In this document: in pieces, positions 8,437 through 17,917 of the stretch
Numbering within the stretch: position 1 is the first letter of the stretch
Layout of the letters: every line of letters starts with the position of its first letter
The notes under the pieces: generated by a model
Database searches by the model: none
The model's input: only the letters and a program-made list of their open reading frames with translations
What the model was told of the DNA's origin: nothing
Position numbers and translations under genes: made by a program
Assembly: GCA_021808195.1 (NCBI GenBank)
Contig: JAKBCE010000021.1
Span: forward strand, 3,724-67,723
Source: Pseudomonadota bacterium
GTDB taxonomy: Bacteria; Pseudomonadota; Gammaproteobacteria; Steroidobacterales; Steroidobacteraceae
Direction of reading: 5' to 3'
DNA: 64,000 bases

Positions 8437-9882
8437 ATGATGTCAGACGCGCCGTCTGAGACGATATTTCCGGCCAATGCGGGCCTCGGCGGAGCGGTCC
8501 AGAAGGACGATGCACGCCTGGTGAATGATATTGCGGCTCGCGTCGGCTCACTTGGCGTCGAGGTCGCCGATGTCGCGGGAAATCTGGAGGATCTGTCCGC
8601 CCGCGTCTCAGGCCAGGCTGCCCAGTTCGAGGAGTTGCATCAGGCAACCGAGGCGATGGTTGCCGGAAACCGTGACATCGATCAAGCCGCCCACGAGGCG
8701 CAGCAGGCCGCTTCCACTGCAGGGGACGAGATCTCCGAGTCGCGGGCGTTACTCGGCAAGGCACTCGAGCATATCGGGTTGCTGAACGCTGCGGTCCGGC
8801 GCATCGAGGAGCGGCTGGGCTCGTTCGGCGGTGTGCTGAAGGAGATCAGCTCCGTCGCCTCGTCCATCGAGACGATTGCCAAGCAGACCCGTCTGCTGTC
8901 GCTGAATGCCGGTATCGAGGCGGCCCGCGCGGGCGAGGCCGGGCGTGGTTTCGCGGTAGTGGCCGGAGAGGTCAAGAATCTCGCCGAAGGCACCCGCGCC
9001 GCGACCGACCGCATCAGCAGCACCGTTCGTTCGCTGGCGACGCAGATCGAAGGGCTGATCGGCGAGAGCGGGGAGGCGGCGAAACATGCCGACCACGCGG
9101 GCCACGGCGCGCAGGAAGTTCACGGTGTCGTGATCCGTGCAAATGAGGCGTTCTCTACCGTGCGGCGCGCGATCGATTCGATTGCCCACACGACCTCCGC
9201 GAATCTCGAGGCCTGCAATGCGACGCTCGAGGAATTGGGAGCGCTGGCGGAGGGCGTGCAGTTGTCCTCGGCGAATCTCGCACAGGCCGACAAACGCATC
9301 GAGCGTCTGCTCGGCGTCAGCGAGGATCTGATCGCACTGATCGCCGAAAGCGGTCTGGAGACGGCCGATACGCCCATTATTCGGCTCGGCATCGATACCG
9401 CTCGGCAGATCAGCCGGCTGTTCGAGACGGCGGTTGCGCGTGGTGAAATTACTGAGGCCCAGCTGTTTGATGAGCGCTACCGGGAAATTCCCGGCACCAA
9501 CCCGAAGCAGTTCATGACCGACTACGTCGAGTTCACCGATCGTGTGCTACCGCCGGTGCAGGACCCGCTGCAAAAGGCGGATCCGCGCATCATTTTCAGC
9601 GTTGCTTGGGCCAAGGGCGGATATCTGCCGACGCACAATCCCGCTTACCGTCAGCCACAGAGCAAGGATCCGGTGTGGAATGCCGCGAACTGCCGCAACC
9701 GGCGCGTGTTCAATGACCGTGCGGTACAGAAAGTTGCCCGCAACACCAAATCGTTCCTGCTGCAGACGTACCGGCGCGACATGGGCGGCGGACAGTTCGC
9801 CCTGATGAAGGATCTGTCGGCGCCGATCTGGGTCAACGGCCGGCATTGGGGAGCATTTCGCATCGGCTATCGCCATCAATAA
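8437..9882 (+). CDS. Soluble methyl-accepting chemotaxis protein with C-terminal sensor domain
   Basis: The 481-residue product has no transmembrane helix. Residues from about 20 to 310 form the long coiled-coil signalling domain, with the hairpin-tip region [20 protein letters not shown] that contacts CheA and CheW. The remaining 150 residues form a separate globular domain with motifs such as [15 protein letters not shown] and [11 protein letters not shown], a conserved module seen at the C-terminus of some cytoplasmic chemoreceptors and probably the sensor. GGAG lies 5 and 8 nt before two adjacent ATG codons (8437, 8440). No che genes are nearby. Confidence 0.88.
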   Translation: MMSDAPSETIFPANAGLGGAVQKDDARLVNDIAARVGSLGVEVADVAGNLEDLSARVSGQAAQFEELHQATEAMVAGNRDIDQAAHEAQQAASTAGDEISESRALLGKALEHIGLLNAAVRRIEERLGSFGGVLKEISSVASSIETIAKQTRLLSLNAGIEAARAGEAGRGFAVVAGEVKNLAEGTRAATDRISSTVRSLATQIEGLIGESGEAAKHADHAGHGAQEVHGVVIRANEAFSTVRRAIDSIAHTTSANLEACNATLEELGALAEGVQLSSANLAQADKRIERLLGVSEDLIALIAESGLETADTPIIRLGIDTARQISRLFETAVARGEITEAQLFDERYREIPGTNPKQFMTDYVEFTDRVLPPVQDPLQKADPRIIFSVAWAKGGYLPTHNPAYRQPQSKDPVWNAANCRNRRVFNDRAVQKVARNTKSFLLQTYRRDMGGGQFALMKDLSAPIWVNGRHWGAFRIGYRHQ

Positions 9883-9901
9883 GCTGACCGCGCTCCCTCC
9901 C

Positions 9902-10621
9902 TCACAGGTGGCGCAGGATGTCGACGGCGAGCTTGAGCGAGTCCCAGACGATGCCGACGGCGATGCGCACCCCGGTCGAGGTGATATCGATGACCCCATG
10001 CAGGGCGAACCGTCCGGCCTCCGCAACGAGTCCATTGGGATGGCGCTTGGCGTACTCGAAGGCGATGTGCTCGTCGGTGCGCGCGGCCTGTCGTTGTGCT
10101 GCCGTCAGGTCCGCCGCTGGGATCGCCTGGACCTCGACCGGCGCGGTCCCCTCGAGGTAGAAGCCAAGCTGCCGTGCGACGGCGGGGGTCGCATCGACAA
10201 TCCGCTGCCCATAGAAGGGCCCGCGGTCATCCACCATGGCCACTGCGGCCCGGCCATTGCGCAGATTGTGAATTTCGACCCAGGTACCGAACGGCAAGGT
10301 TTTGCTGGCGATGCGCATCGCGTGCGGATCAAACGGGACCCCGCTGGCGGTCGGCCGGCCAGCGGAATGCAACCCGTACCAAGAGGCACGGCCGCGCACC
10401 TGGTAACCGGCTGCCGAGGCGAGTACTTGATAACAGCCATGGTGAGCGACGCAGTAGCCATCCGGCGGAGTTCGTCTCGGGGGGCTTGTAGCACACCCTC
10501 CAAGGAGGCATGCAGCGAGCGTGCCGCAGCCGATCACGCACCAGTGGGTCCGGCCGTGTGGCTCTGGGGTCTGCGCCGTCGTCGCGCTCGGATCAGTGCA
10601 CGTAGGACGCCGCGTTGACAT
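9902..10621 (-). CDS. RlpA-like septal-ring lipoprotein (DPBB domain)
   Basis: The 239-residue product has a signal with lipobox LLGGC at about residues 40-44, so it is probably a lipoprotein. A double-psi beta-barrel with the RlpA hallmarks RGRASWYG, GVPFDPHAMRIASKTLPFG and VDDRGPF lies at about 75-165. RlpA proteins bind denuded peptidoglycan glycans and some are lytic transglycosylases. The C-terminal SPOR domain of E. coli and Pseudomonas RlpA is absent; a hydrophobic/amphipathic tail (DITSTGVRIAVGIVWDSLKL) replaces it. The chosen ATG lies 29 bp inside the end of the preceding dehydrogenase gene, so the two may form an operon. Confidence 0.82.
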   Translation of the reverse strand: MSTRRPTCTDPSATTAQTPEPHGRTHWCVIGCGTLAACLLGGCATSPPRRTPPDGYCVAHHGCYQVLASAAGYQVRGRASWYGLHSAGRPTASGVPFDPHAMRIASKTLPFGTWVEIHNLRNGRAAVAMVDDRGPFYGQRIVDATPAVARQLGFYLEGTAPVEVQAIPAADLTAAQRQAARTDEHIAFEYAKRHPNGLVAEAGRFALHGVIDITSTGVRIAVGIVWDSLKLAVDILRHL

Positions 10622-11351
10622 CAATGGTGCAACCCGTCGCGTGGTCAGCGAGCCCGCTCGCCAGGAACACAACGATCGGTGCAATATCATTCGGCTCGGT
10701 CATGCGTGTGAGAGCAATGTCGGACGTTGCGTAATCCTCACCGTACTGGCTGATGAAATCCCCCGCCATGTCCGTGCGGGTGAACCCGGGCGCGACGTTG
10801 AATGCCAGCACGCCGGACTTGCCGAAGCCGCGCGCAATCGAGCGGGTAAGCGCTACGAGTCCGGCCTTGGAGGCGGCATACGCGAAATAATGGGGCTGGT
10901 CGCCCCGAAAGGCAGCGCGCGAACTGATGTTGATGATGCGTCCGCCGCCACGGTCCGCAAAGTGCGCGACCGCTAGTTTGCACAGTATCCCCGGGGCGCG
11001 CAGGTTGGTCGCGAGGGTTGCGTCCCAGTCTTTGACCCAGGGGTCGATGGCCGCATCGAGCGCCGAAGAGATGGCCACTGCGGCGTTGTTCACCAGCGTA
11101 TCGACCTGTCCGAACCGGGCGACCACTGCACTCCAGAGGTCGGCGCACTCGTCTGCGTCCGCTAGATCTGCCTGGAATATCTCGGCGCCGTGTCCGATTT
11201 GGCCAGCGAGGCTCTCGGCCTGTGCGCGGTGTTCGCGGTAATGCACGGCGACGCGGGCCCCGGCGCTGCCCATTGCCCGGGCGATGGCCGCGCCGATGCC
11301 CCGGCTGGCGCCGGTGACGAGTACGCATGTATTCCTCAAGTCGATCTGCAT
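10593..11351 (-). CDS. SDR-family oxidoreductase, FabG-like
   Basis: A 252-residue classical short-chain dehydrogenase with TGASRGIG near residues 14-21, NNAA, the catalytic Ser in IINISS, Tyr-x3-Lys in YAASK, and a C-terminal GCTIDVNAAS segment like that of 3-oxoacyl-ACP reductases. It is not next to other fatty-acid genes, so FabG itself is unlikely; its substrate is unknown. Its end overlaps the start assigned to the RlpA-like gene. Confidence 0.88.
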   Translation of the reverse strand: MQIDLRNTCVLVTGASRGIGAAIARAMGSAGARVAVHYREHRAQAESLAGQIGHGAEIFQADLADADECADLWSAVVARFGQVDTLVNNAAVAISSALDAAIDPWVKDWDATLATNLRAPGILCKLAVAHFADRGGGRIINISSRAAFRGDQPHYFAYAASKAGLVALTRSIARGFGKSGVLAFNVAPGFTRTDMAGDFISQYGEDYATSDIALTRMTEPNDIAPIVVFLASGLADHATGCTIDVNAASYVH

Positions 11352-11552
11352 GAGCCGGTCTCCTGAATCGGTAGCGCTTCGGGCAGTCTAGCACCGAGCG
11401 GCGGCACTACGACGCCTCAGCTTTCGCTCGAGGCGGGAGGGCATTGTGGCGCCCGGGACTGGCGTGCGGCGCCGAGCCTCGCTCGCTAGGGCGCTGCAAG
11501 TGCGATGGACGGCTTCGGCGGCGGATGGGCGCAGTCCGCGCCCGTGCGACTG

Positions 11553-11577
11553 CGCAACATGTTGCGTTCGTGTTGCG
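11553..11577. promoter_or_regulatory. Candidate upstream activating site for the sigma-54 promoter
   Basis: A perfect 14-bp palindrome, CGCAACATGTTGCG (11553-11566), is followed after four bases by another TGTTGCG half-site (11571-11577), giving half-sites repeated every 11 bp, about one helical turn. Its position 65-90 bp before the -24 element is where bacterial enhancer-binding proteins normally bind. The activator encoded at 16384-17742 is the obvious candidate, but that is inference. Confidence 0.5.
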
Positions 11578-11641
11578 GTAAAAAAAATCGGATTGCAGAC
11601 GTCAATCGTTACAAATCATCAAGTTGAATGATCTTCTGGGC

Positions 11642-11657
11642 TGGCATGGTTGTTGCT
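11642..11657 (+). promoter_or_regulatory. Sigma-54 (-24/-12) promoter
   Basis: The sequence TGGCATG-N4-TTGCT matches the consensus TGGCACG-N4-TTGCW at all but one position, with GG and GC exactly 10 bases apart. Transcription should start near 11668, leaving an 85-nt leader before the ATG at 11753. It heads the exported-protein operon, and a sigma-54 activator with an intact GAFTGA motif is encoded at the other end of the locus. Confidence 0.8.
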
Positions 11658-11752
11658 CGGAGAGCTGTGCAGCCAGGATCCGACGTTTTTCATTGGAGAG
11701 TGGCCGCGCAGTGTTTCGCGACTTCTGTCAGCTCATATCAGGAGAGAATTCA

Positions 11753-12937
11753 ATGAAGACCAATCGATTGATTGCCATGGCAGTGACTGTGGCTTTGGCG
11801 TCGGCGTCCGGACTGGCGTTGGCCAGCACTGGGCAAAATGGCGGTCCACCCAGCCAGACACAAAACATCAACAAGGCAAATACCCAGAGCGGAAACGGAA
11901 GTCCCCAGGCGAGCATGGGATCCTCTGTGTACCTCAGCAGTTTCAATCCGACCACGACCTCAACCGTCACGAACGACACCTGGAACACGACGGTTGCCGC
12001 GACGTCGAATCTGAGTGCAACGGTGTCCGGAAACACTGTCGCTGGAATTGGTAACACGGCTTGGAATACGGGTGCGGCCAATGGTGGGTCGGGCGCAGTG
12101 GGCGGCAAGGGTGGTGCCGGATATGGTGGGGCAAGCGGCAGTTCGGCGCCCACGATGAATACTTCCGGCGGCGACGGTGCGCAGGGCGCAGTCGGTGCAT
12201 CCGGTGGCTCGGTAGTCAACGGTAACACCCGCAACGGCAGTGCCACAAACGGTAGTGCGACCGCCGGCAACGGCGGCTCCGGAGGAGATGCTGGCTTTGT
12301 CAAGACCGGCTCCGGCGGTGGCGGCTCCGGCACCGGCGGCGCGGCATTCGGCGGCTCGAGCTTTGCGTCCGCCGGCGGTGGTGGCGGCGGCTCGGGTGGC
12401 GGTTCAGGCGGGGGCTCCACGCCGTTTGCGACGAGCAACTTTGGCACGCCGAGTTCTGCCGGACCCAGTGCAACGAGCGGCAACGGCGGCAATGGGTCGG
12501 CCGGTAATGGCTCGGGTGCGAGCTCGGCGAATACGGTGGCGAGCACCACCACCGCGGGCAATGGTGGAGGCGGTGGTGCGGCGAGCAACGGCGGGGCGGC
12601 AAACGGGAGTGCGACGGCCTCTCTCGGCAGCGCCGGCAATGGCGGCAGCGGCGGCAGTGGCGGCAATGGTGGCACTGGCAACGGTGGGACTCAGAATACG
12701 ACTACCGGTGTCGGCGGCATGGGCAACGGTGCGATTGGCGGCGCCGGAGGTGCCGGCGGGGCGGGCGGTGCCAACACCGTCACTGCGGGCACGTTCGACA
12801 TGTCCAACAACATCAGCAATGCCTTCACGAATGGCGCCGGGATCACCGTGGCCAGCCAGAACACTGGCATGGCGGCGCTGGTCCAGCAGAACGTCAACGT
12901 GCAGGCCAACATGTCGCTGTCGGCGACCGGCCACTAG
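11753..12937 (+). CDS. Exported Gly/Ser/Asn-rich protein, candidate fibre subunit
   Basis: The 394-residue product begins with a clear signal peptide (hydrophobic core, LALAS cleavage near residue 25). A conserved-looking N-terminal segment rich in Asn/Gln/Thr (about 26-120) follows, then about 220 residues of low complexity dominated by Gly, Ser, Ala and Asn, and a C-terminal segment with SNAFTNGAGITVASQNTG and ALVQQNVNVQANMSL. AGGAGAG lies 6-7 nt before the ATG. The ending resembles that of the next gene's product and is reminiscent of Fap-type amyloid subunits, so I infer a secreted fibre or matrix protein. No enzymatic motif is present. Low-complexity proteins are easily over-interpreted; the export signal is firm, fibre formation is not. 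Confidence 0.7.
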   Translation: MKTNRLIAMAVTVALASASGLALASTGQNGGPPSQTQNINKANTQSGNGSPQASMGSSVYLSSFNPTTTSTVTNDTWNTTVAATSNLSATVSGNTVAGIGNTAWNTGAANGGSGAVGGKGGAGYGGASGSSAPTMNTSGGDGAQGAVGASGGSVVNGNTRNGSATNGSATAGNGGSGGDAGFVKTGSGGGGSGTGGAAFGGSSFASAGGGGGGSGGGSGGGSTPFATSNFGTPSSAGPSATSGNGGNGSAGNGSGASSANTVASTTTAGNGGGGGAASNGGAANGSATASLGSAGNGGSGGSGGNGGTGNGGTQNTTTGVGGMGNGAIGGAGGAGGAGGANTVTAGTFDMSNNISNAFTNGAGITVASQNTGMAALVQQNVNVQANMSLSATGH

Positions 12938-12946
12938 CAGCGGGAG

Positions 12947-12990
12947 CGTTCCGGAGCGCAGCGCGGCAACGCGCTCGCTCCGGACGTTTT
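12947..12990 (+). terminator. Strong intra-operon hairpin with GNRA loop
   Basis: A stem of about 16 bp with single-base bulges at T49 and C59 (12947-12965 pairing with 12970-12986) is closed by a GCAA tetraloop and followed by TTTT. It lies ten bases after the first stop and just before the next ribosome-binding site. It may act as a leaky terminator or as a 3' stabiliser that raises the level of the upstream Gly-rich protein over later genes. Confidence 0.65.
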
Positions 12991-13001
12991 GGGAGATCAC
13001 C

Positions 13002-13493
13002 ATGAATCATCGCAGCGCACTCACCGGGCTCATCGCGGCGAGCGGATTGCTTGGGATGGCCGGGACGCACGCCGGCGCCACTGTTGCGCCGCTCCAGCGA
13101 CCGGCGCACAGCAGCGCACACAGAGTTGCCGGCAGTGCAACCCCCAGTGCTCCGGTGCGCCATGGCACGCCGGCTGCACCGGCCGGGCAGCGAGCGCAGC
13201 GGCAGGCAGTGAGCTCTGAGCAGAGGCGTGCGGCACTGCTGAGCGCCGCAGTCATCGCCGATCGGCAGCTTGCCAATGCACGCGGCGGTACGGAGACGCA
13301 CGTGAACCAGAATACAGCGACCGGCGCGGTTGCGGGCAACGTCGCCTCGCAGCTGACCACCGGCTCGAATGCGATCAGCAATAGTGCCTTTTCGAACACA
13401 GCCGGAATTCCGATCGTCATCCAGAACACCGGCAACAACGTGCTGATTCAGAACTCAACCATCCTCAATCTGCAGCTGACCAATCCGCAATAG
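13002..13493 (+). CDS. Exported small protein with Asn/Gln-rich C-terminus, candidate fibre nucleator/subunit
   Basis: The 163-residue product has a signal peptide (about 1-25), a proline/alanine/arginine-rich linker to about residue 90, and a C-terminal 65 residues rich in Asn, Thr, Gln and Ile including NQNTATGAVAGNVASQ, NSAFSNTAGIPIVIQNTG and LIQNSTILNLQL. This alternating hydrophobic/amide pattern is amyloid-like and parallels the end of the upstream Gly-rich protein. GGGAG precedes the ATG. By position and composition it could be the FapB-like minor subunit; this is inference. Confidence 0.7.
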   Translation: MNHRSALTGLIAASGLLGMAGTHAGATVAPLQRPAHSSAHRVAGSATPSAPVRHGTPAAPAGQRAQRQAVSSEQRRAALLSAAVIADRQLANARGGTETHVNQNTATGAVAGNVASQLTTGSNAISNSAFSNTAGIPIVIQNTGNNVLIQNSTILNLQLTNPQ

Positions 13494-13503
13494 GAGCCGT
13501 CGG

Positions 13504-14211
13504 GTGCGCAGGATCATCGTTACACTGCTCGTCACGCTCGCGGGGCTCGCTTGCTCGCCGCTGCGGTCATGGGCGGCGGGCGGCTGGGTGCAGGTGGGGG
13601 CGCTCTATGCGTATCACGTGCCGGTCCGGTCTCTGAAGGAAATGCGCTTTATCTGGGCATTTCGCCGCACGGTACACCAGCAGTATGACTTCAGCTGCGG
13701 TTCGGCAGCCGTGGCTACGCTGCTTACGTATCAGTACGGTCGCCCGACGACCGAGGCGAACGTCTTTCAGGCGATGTTCGCGGTCGGCAACCGCAGCGAA
13801 ATCCAGCGGGAGGGCTTCTCGCTGCTGGACATGAAGCGCTATCTCGACAGCATCGGCTACCTCGCCGATGGCGTGCGTGTGCCGCTGCGGACCCTGGTGC
13901 GAATTGGCATTCCAGCGATTGCGCTCATCACCGATCATGGTTATCGACACTTCGTGGTGGTCAAGGGAGCGGATGCCTCGCAGGTGGTGCTGGGCGACCC
14001 GGCGGTCGGCCGAAGGGTGATGTCGCGGCGGGCATTCGAGGCGGCGCGCATCGGTAATCTGTTCTTCGTCATTCGCAGCGATCTGCGCGCCGCTCAGTTC
14101 AATCTGCGCGCAGACTGGACCAGTCCGACCGCCCCGCCCCTGGCTACGGCGGTTGATCGTCATTCCCTCGCGCTGGAGTTTCTCGAGATCCCGGACGCCA
14201 GCCGATTCTGA
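13504..14211 (+). CDS. Exported C39-like cysteine peptidase (FapD-like)
   Basis: The 235-residue product has a Sec signal (about 1-24). The papain-like C39 catalytic set is visible: Cys65 in QQYDFSCGSAAVATLL, His149 in YRHFVVVKG and Asp165 in VVLGDPAVG. Unlike bacteriocin ABC exporters it is not fused to a transporter, so it acts alone in the periplasm. FapD of the Pseudomonas functional-amyloid system is such a stand-alone C39-type protein. The GTG start is supported by AGGAG overlapping the previous stop codon, 7 nt upstream. It most likely processes or helps secrete one of the co-encoded proteins. Confidence 0.85.
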   Translation: MRRIIVTLLVTLAGLACSPLRSWAAGGWVQVGALYAYHVPVRSLKEMRFIWAFRRTVHQQYDFSCGSAAVATLLTYQYGRPTTEANVFQAMFAVGNRSEIQREGFSLLDMKRYLDSIGYLADGVRVPLRTLVRIGIPAIALITDHGYRHFVVVKGADASQVVLGDPAVGRRVMSRRAFEAARIGNLFFVIRSDLRAAQFNLRADWTSPTAPPLATAVDRHSLALEFLEIPDASRF

Positions 14212-14227
14212 GTTTGTGGAGAGTTCC

Positions 14228-15298
14228 ATGTACGCGTTCAAACCAGTCTTTGTCGGCTTGTGCCTGACGGCCGGTGCCACCGCGTTTGCGGCACCGCTGC
14301 CTTTACCGTTGGCACGGGTCGCTGTGGCGTCCTGGCCGAGGGTATCCGACCGGCTGCTCGATCGGTTGCGTGGTGGCATGGATCTGAATCAGAGCGGCCT
14401 GGTCGGTTACTTCGCCATTGAGCGTGCGGTACAGGTCAACGGGCAGTTGGTTGCGCAGGTGCAGCTGGTCATCTCGAACCTTGACCGGCTGGCCGCAGGT
14501 GGATTGCCTACCGTGACGGTGTCCGGACCGCTGGCTCAGCTGGTGCAGGTCATGAATGCGCAGGGGATCCCCAGCGTGGTATCGAGCGCTGGTGCATCGG
14601 CGGCAGCCGTATTGGCCTCCGCGGCAGCAGCGCCTGCGCCGGCACTGGCGAGTGCCGTTGCCCCGGCTGCGGTTGCCCCGGCCGCGGTGGCCCCGGCTGC
14701 GGGGGCACCCGCTGCGGTGGCGCCCGCTGCGGTGGCGCCCGCTGCGGTGAGTGCGGTTGTGCCGACTGCGGCGCCGGCGCCGCAATCAAGCGGGTCGATT
14801 GGCTCGAGCGGCACGCGCACCGGTTCGATTGCGCAATTCGGCAGCGCATTGAATAGCGCAGTGAGTGCGGCAGTGGGGGCGCTGGGCAGCGCCAGCGGCG
14901 GGACCGGAAGCGCGCCCGCGCCGGCGGCGAGCTCGACGAGTACCGGGGCAGCACCGAGTACTCCGGTGAGTTCTGTCGGTGCCACGCCTGCTGCGGCGGT
15001 GGCTTCGAGCGTCTCGGCACCGTCGAGCGCTCCGAGCGTCACTGTCAGCCCGCCCGCTCAGATCACCCCTGCCGTGGCGGGCGGAGCACCGCTCGGTACG
15101 GGCGCCGCGCCGGTCATCGTGATCAGCAATCTGCCCAATGCCACCGCAATCGCGACCGCGGTGCAGAACGACGTGCGCGGCGCGGAGATTCAGGCACAGA
15201 CCACGATTACTGCGACGCTGAACAGTCTGGCGGCGCTGAAATCGCTGACGCTCGCGAGCGCCATCCAGGCGCAGGTGGCGGCGGCGGTCGGTCGCTGA
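14228..15298 (+). CDS. Exported Ala/Pro/Ser-rich protein of the fibre locus
   Basis: The 356-residue product has a signal peptide (GATAFAAP cleavage near residue 22), a structured-looking N-terminal part (about 35-125, including RLRGGMDLNQSGLVGYFAIE and VTVSGPLAQLVQVMNAQG), a long Ala/Pro/Ser-rich middle containing six VAPAA-type repeats, and a hydrophobic/amide C-terminus (VIVISNLPNATAIATAVQND to the end). The co-directional, closely spaced position (16 nt after the peptidase gene) suggests the same operon. Its middle looks like a wall-spanning or flexible spacer. It could correspond to the FapE-type accessory protein, but no firm family match is claimed. Confidence 0.65.
   Translation: MYAFKPVFVGLCLTAGATAFAAPLPLPLARVAVASWPRVSDRLLDRLRGGMDLNQSGLVGYFAIERAVQVNGQLVAQVQLVISNLDRLAAGGLPTVTVSGPLAQLVQVMNAQGIPSVVSSAGASAAAVLASAAAAPAPALASAVAPAAVAPAAVAPAAGAPAAVAPAAVAPAAVSAVVPTAAPAPQSSGSIGSSGTRTGSIAQFGSALNSAVSAAVGALGSASGGTGSAPAPAASSTSTGAAPSTPVSSVGATPAAAVASSVSAPSSAPSVTVSPPAQITPAVAGGAPLGTGAAPVIVISNLPNATAIATAVQNDVRGAEIQAQTTITATLNSLAALKSLTLASAIQAQVAAAVGR
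14657..14746 (+). repeat. Six tandem 15-bp units coding VAPAA-type pentapeptides
   Basis: Six consecutive 15-base units of the form GTKGCSCCSGCTGCG run in frame inside the Ala/Pro-rich gene and encode V/G-A-P-A-A repeats. The last two units are identical, so copy number is likely to vary between strains. Confidence 0.85.
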
Positions 15299-15311
15299 GC
15301 GGCGCAGGGAT

Positions 15312-16355
15312 TTACAGCGTGACCGGCAAGCGCACTGTCGCTTCGAGATCCGGGGTGTCGCGGGTGACTCCGATGCCGATCGTGATGTTGAGCAGCGTCT
15401 TGGGGTTCACCTGATAGGTCACGCCAAAGCGCAACGTGCCGAGCTGCAGTGTGCCGACCCGACTGAGCGCACGACCGGTTGCCGGGGTAGTTTGATTCGT
15501 TTGCGCGACGACGCTCTGCTGGTACCCGATGCTGAAGGCGGATCGCTCGTTGAGCGTGAGACCCATGCCGATGGTCAGGTCGATAATGCCGCCGGGATGG
15601 ACGTAGCCGTAGCCGTAGCCGACGTTGCGTCCGAAGCTGTACGTGTATGCCGCACCGCCAAAAAATACCGCCGGGTCCGACGGCAGCAGGAATGTGACTC
15701 CAGGCTGTACCGCATAGAATCCGGAGCCGGTCGCGAGGCGCGTCTGCAGGCCGGAGGTTGGATCCACCGGCTCCTGGAACACACTGGTGCCGGTGCGCGA
15801 TTTGACCCGCAGCGAGCCGATCCACACCATGTTGTTGCCGCGGAATTCGTTGAGCTGGGCGCGCAGCGCGAGTTCAACGTCACCAATGCCGTTACCGGTG
15901 GAGTCGAAGAACGAGTTCACGCTCGAGGCGGTGGCGAGTGGTCGAGTTTCGGTGGTCGTGTTCTCAACCACGTAGGGCACGCGCACCTCGAGCTCGAGGC
16001 GCGAGAGCAGGCCGTAGCGGGCTGTCAAACTGACGGTGGAGAGATTGCTTTCGATGCGCTGGATGTCGATCAGGCCAATTGTCAACGCTGGTAACACCGT
16101 GTATCCGAGCAGGGCGACCTGGTTGTTGGTCGAGTGCACATATTGGATATCGGGCTCGATGACGAGCGTGCCGCGGGGAGTGAGCACCGTGGGCTCGGCG
16201 AAAATCTGTGCCGCGGGCGCGGGGGCCGAGGGCGTCTTCGGCGCCTGACCGACGGGCGCGGGGGCCGGTGGGCTCTCTGTGGCCACTGCCGGCAGGGCTC
16301 CGCCGAGTAGGGTCGAGACCATGGCGAGTGCGGGCAGAGTGTGGCGGGTGCGCAT
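15312..16355 (-). CDS. Outer-membrane beta-barrel transporter (FapF-like role proposed)
   Basis: The 347-residue product has a signal peptide (about 1-26) and a Pro/Ala-rich linker. A barrel then starts around VLTPRGTLVIEPDIQYVHS, with repeated amphipathic strands and strand-turn motifs such as GNGIGDVELALRAQL and GTLRFGVTYQVNPKT, ending ...EATVRLPVTL. It resembles the phenol-degradation MetA/transporter type of barrel. It is transcribed with the sigma-54 activator gene (28 nt apart) and converges on the secreted-protein operon, 13 bp between stops. In the Fap system an outer-membrane pore (FapF) exports the fibre subunits; this protein is the only candidate for that role here. Confidence 0.75.
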   Translation of the reverse strand: MRTRHTLPALAMVSTLLGGALPAVATESPPAPAPVGQAPKTPSAPAPAAQIFAEPTVLTPRGTLVIEPDIQYVHSTNNQVALLGYTVLPALTIGLIDIQRIESNLSTVSLTARYGLLSRLELEVRVPYVVENTTTETRPLATASSVNSFFDSTGNGIGDVELALRAQLNEFRGNNMVWIGSLRVKSRTGTSVFQEPVDPTSGLQTRLATGSGFYAVQPGVTFLLPSDPAVFFGGAAYTYSFGRNVGYGYGYVHPGGIIDLTIGMGLTLNERSAFSIGYQQSVVAQTNQTTPATGRALSRVGTLQLGTLRFGVTYQVNPKTLLNITIGIGVTRDTPDLEATVRLPVTL

Positions 16356-16383
16356 GGTTTTTTCTCTTCTCGTGAGGGGGCGT

Positions 16384-17742
<1,359 letters not shown>

Positions 17743-17917
17743 TGCGGGCCTCTGCGGGCGCGGTTGCGCTGCGCCGGACTATAGCGAGGGGCTCGCCGCG
17801 GACACTTCGTGCTTCTACCTAGGATGTCCTACCAGAGGAGGCGCCCGCTCCTGTGCACCGCGACGTGTTGAGTCGTGCTGCACCCACGGGCCGAGATCGG
17901 CCTGCTAAGATTCCGCG

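Noticed and set aside
11595..11632. Possible IHF site between the palindrome and the sigma-54 promoter
   Set aside because: The AT-rich stretch with ATCAAGTTGAAT looks suggestive, but it does not match the IHF consensus in either orientation.
11728..12681. 317-codon Pro/Ala-rich minus-strand frame
   Set aside because: It is the complement of the Gly-rich gene: glycine codons read backwards give Pro and Ala. No ribosome-binding site or family.
12240..13001. Upstream extension of the small exported-protein frame through the Gly-rich gene
   Set aside because: The frame is open only because the Gly-rich DNA lacks stops; the real start is the ATG at 13002 with GGGAG and a signal peptide.
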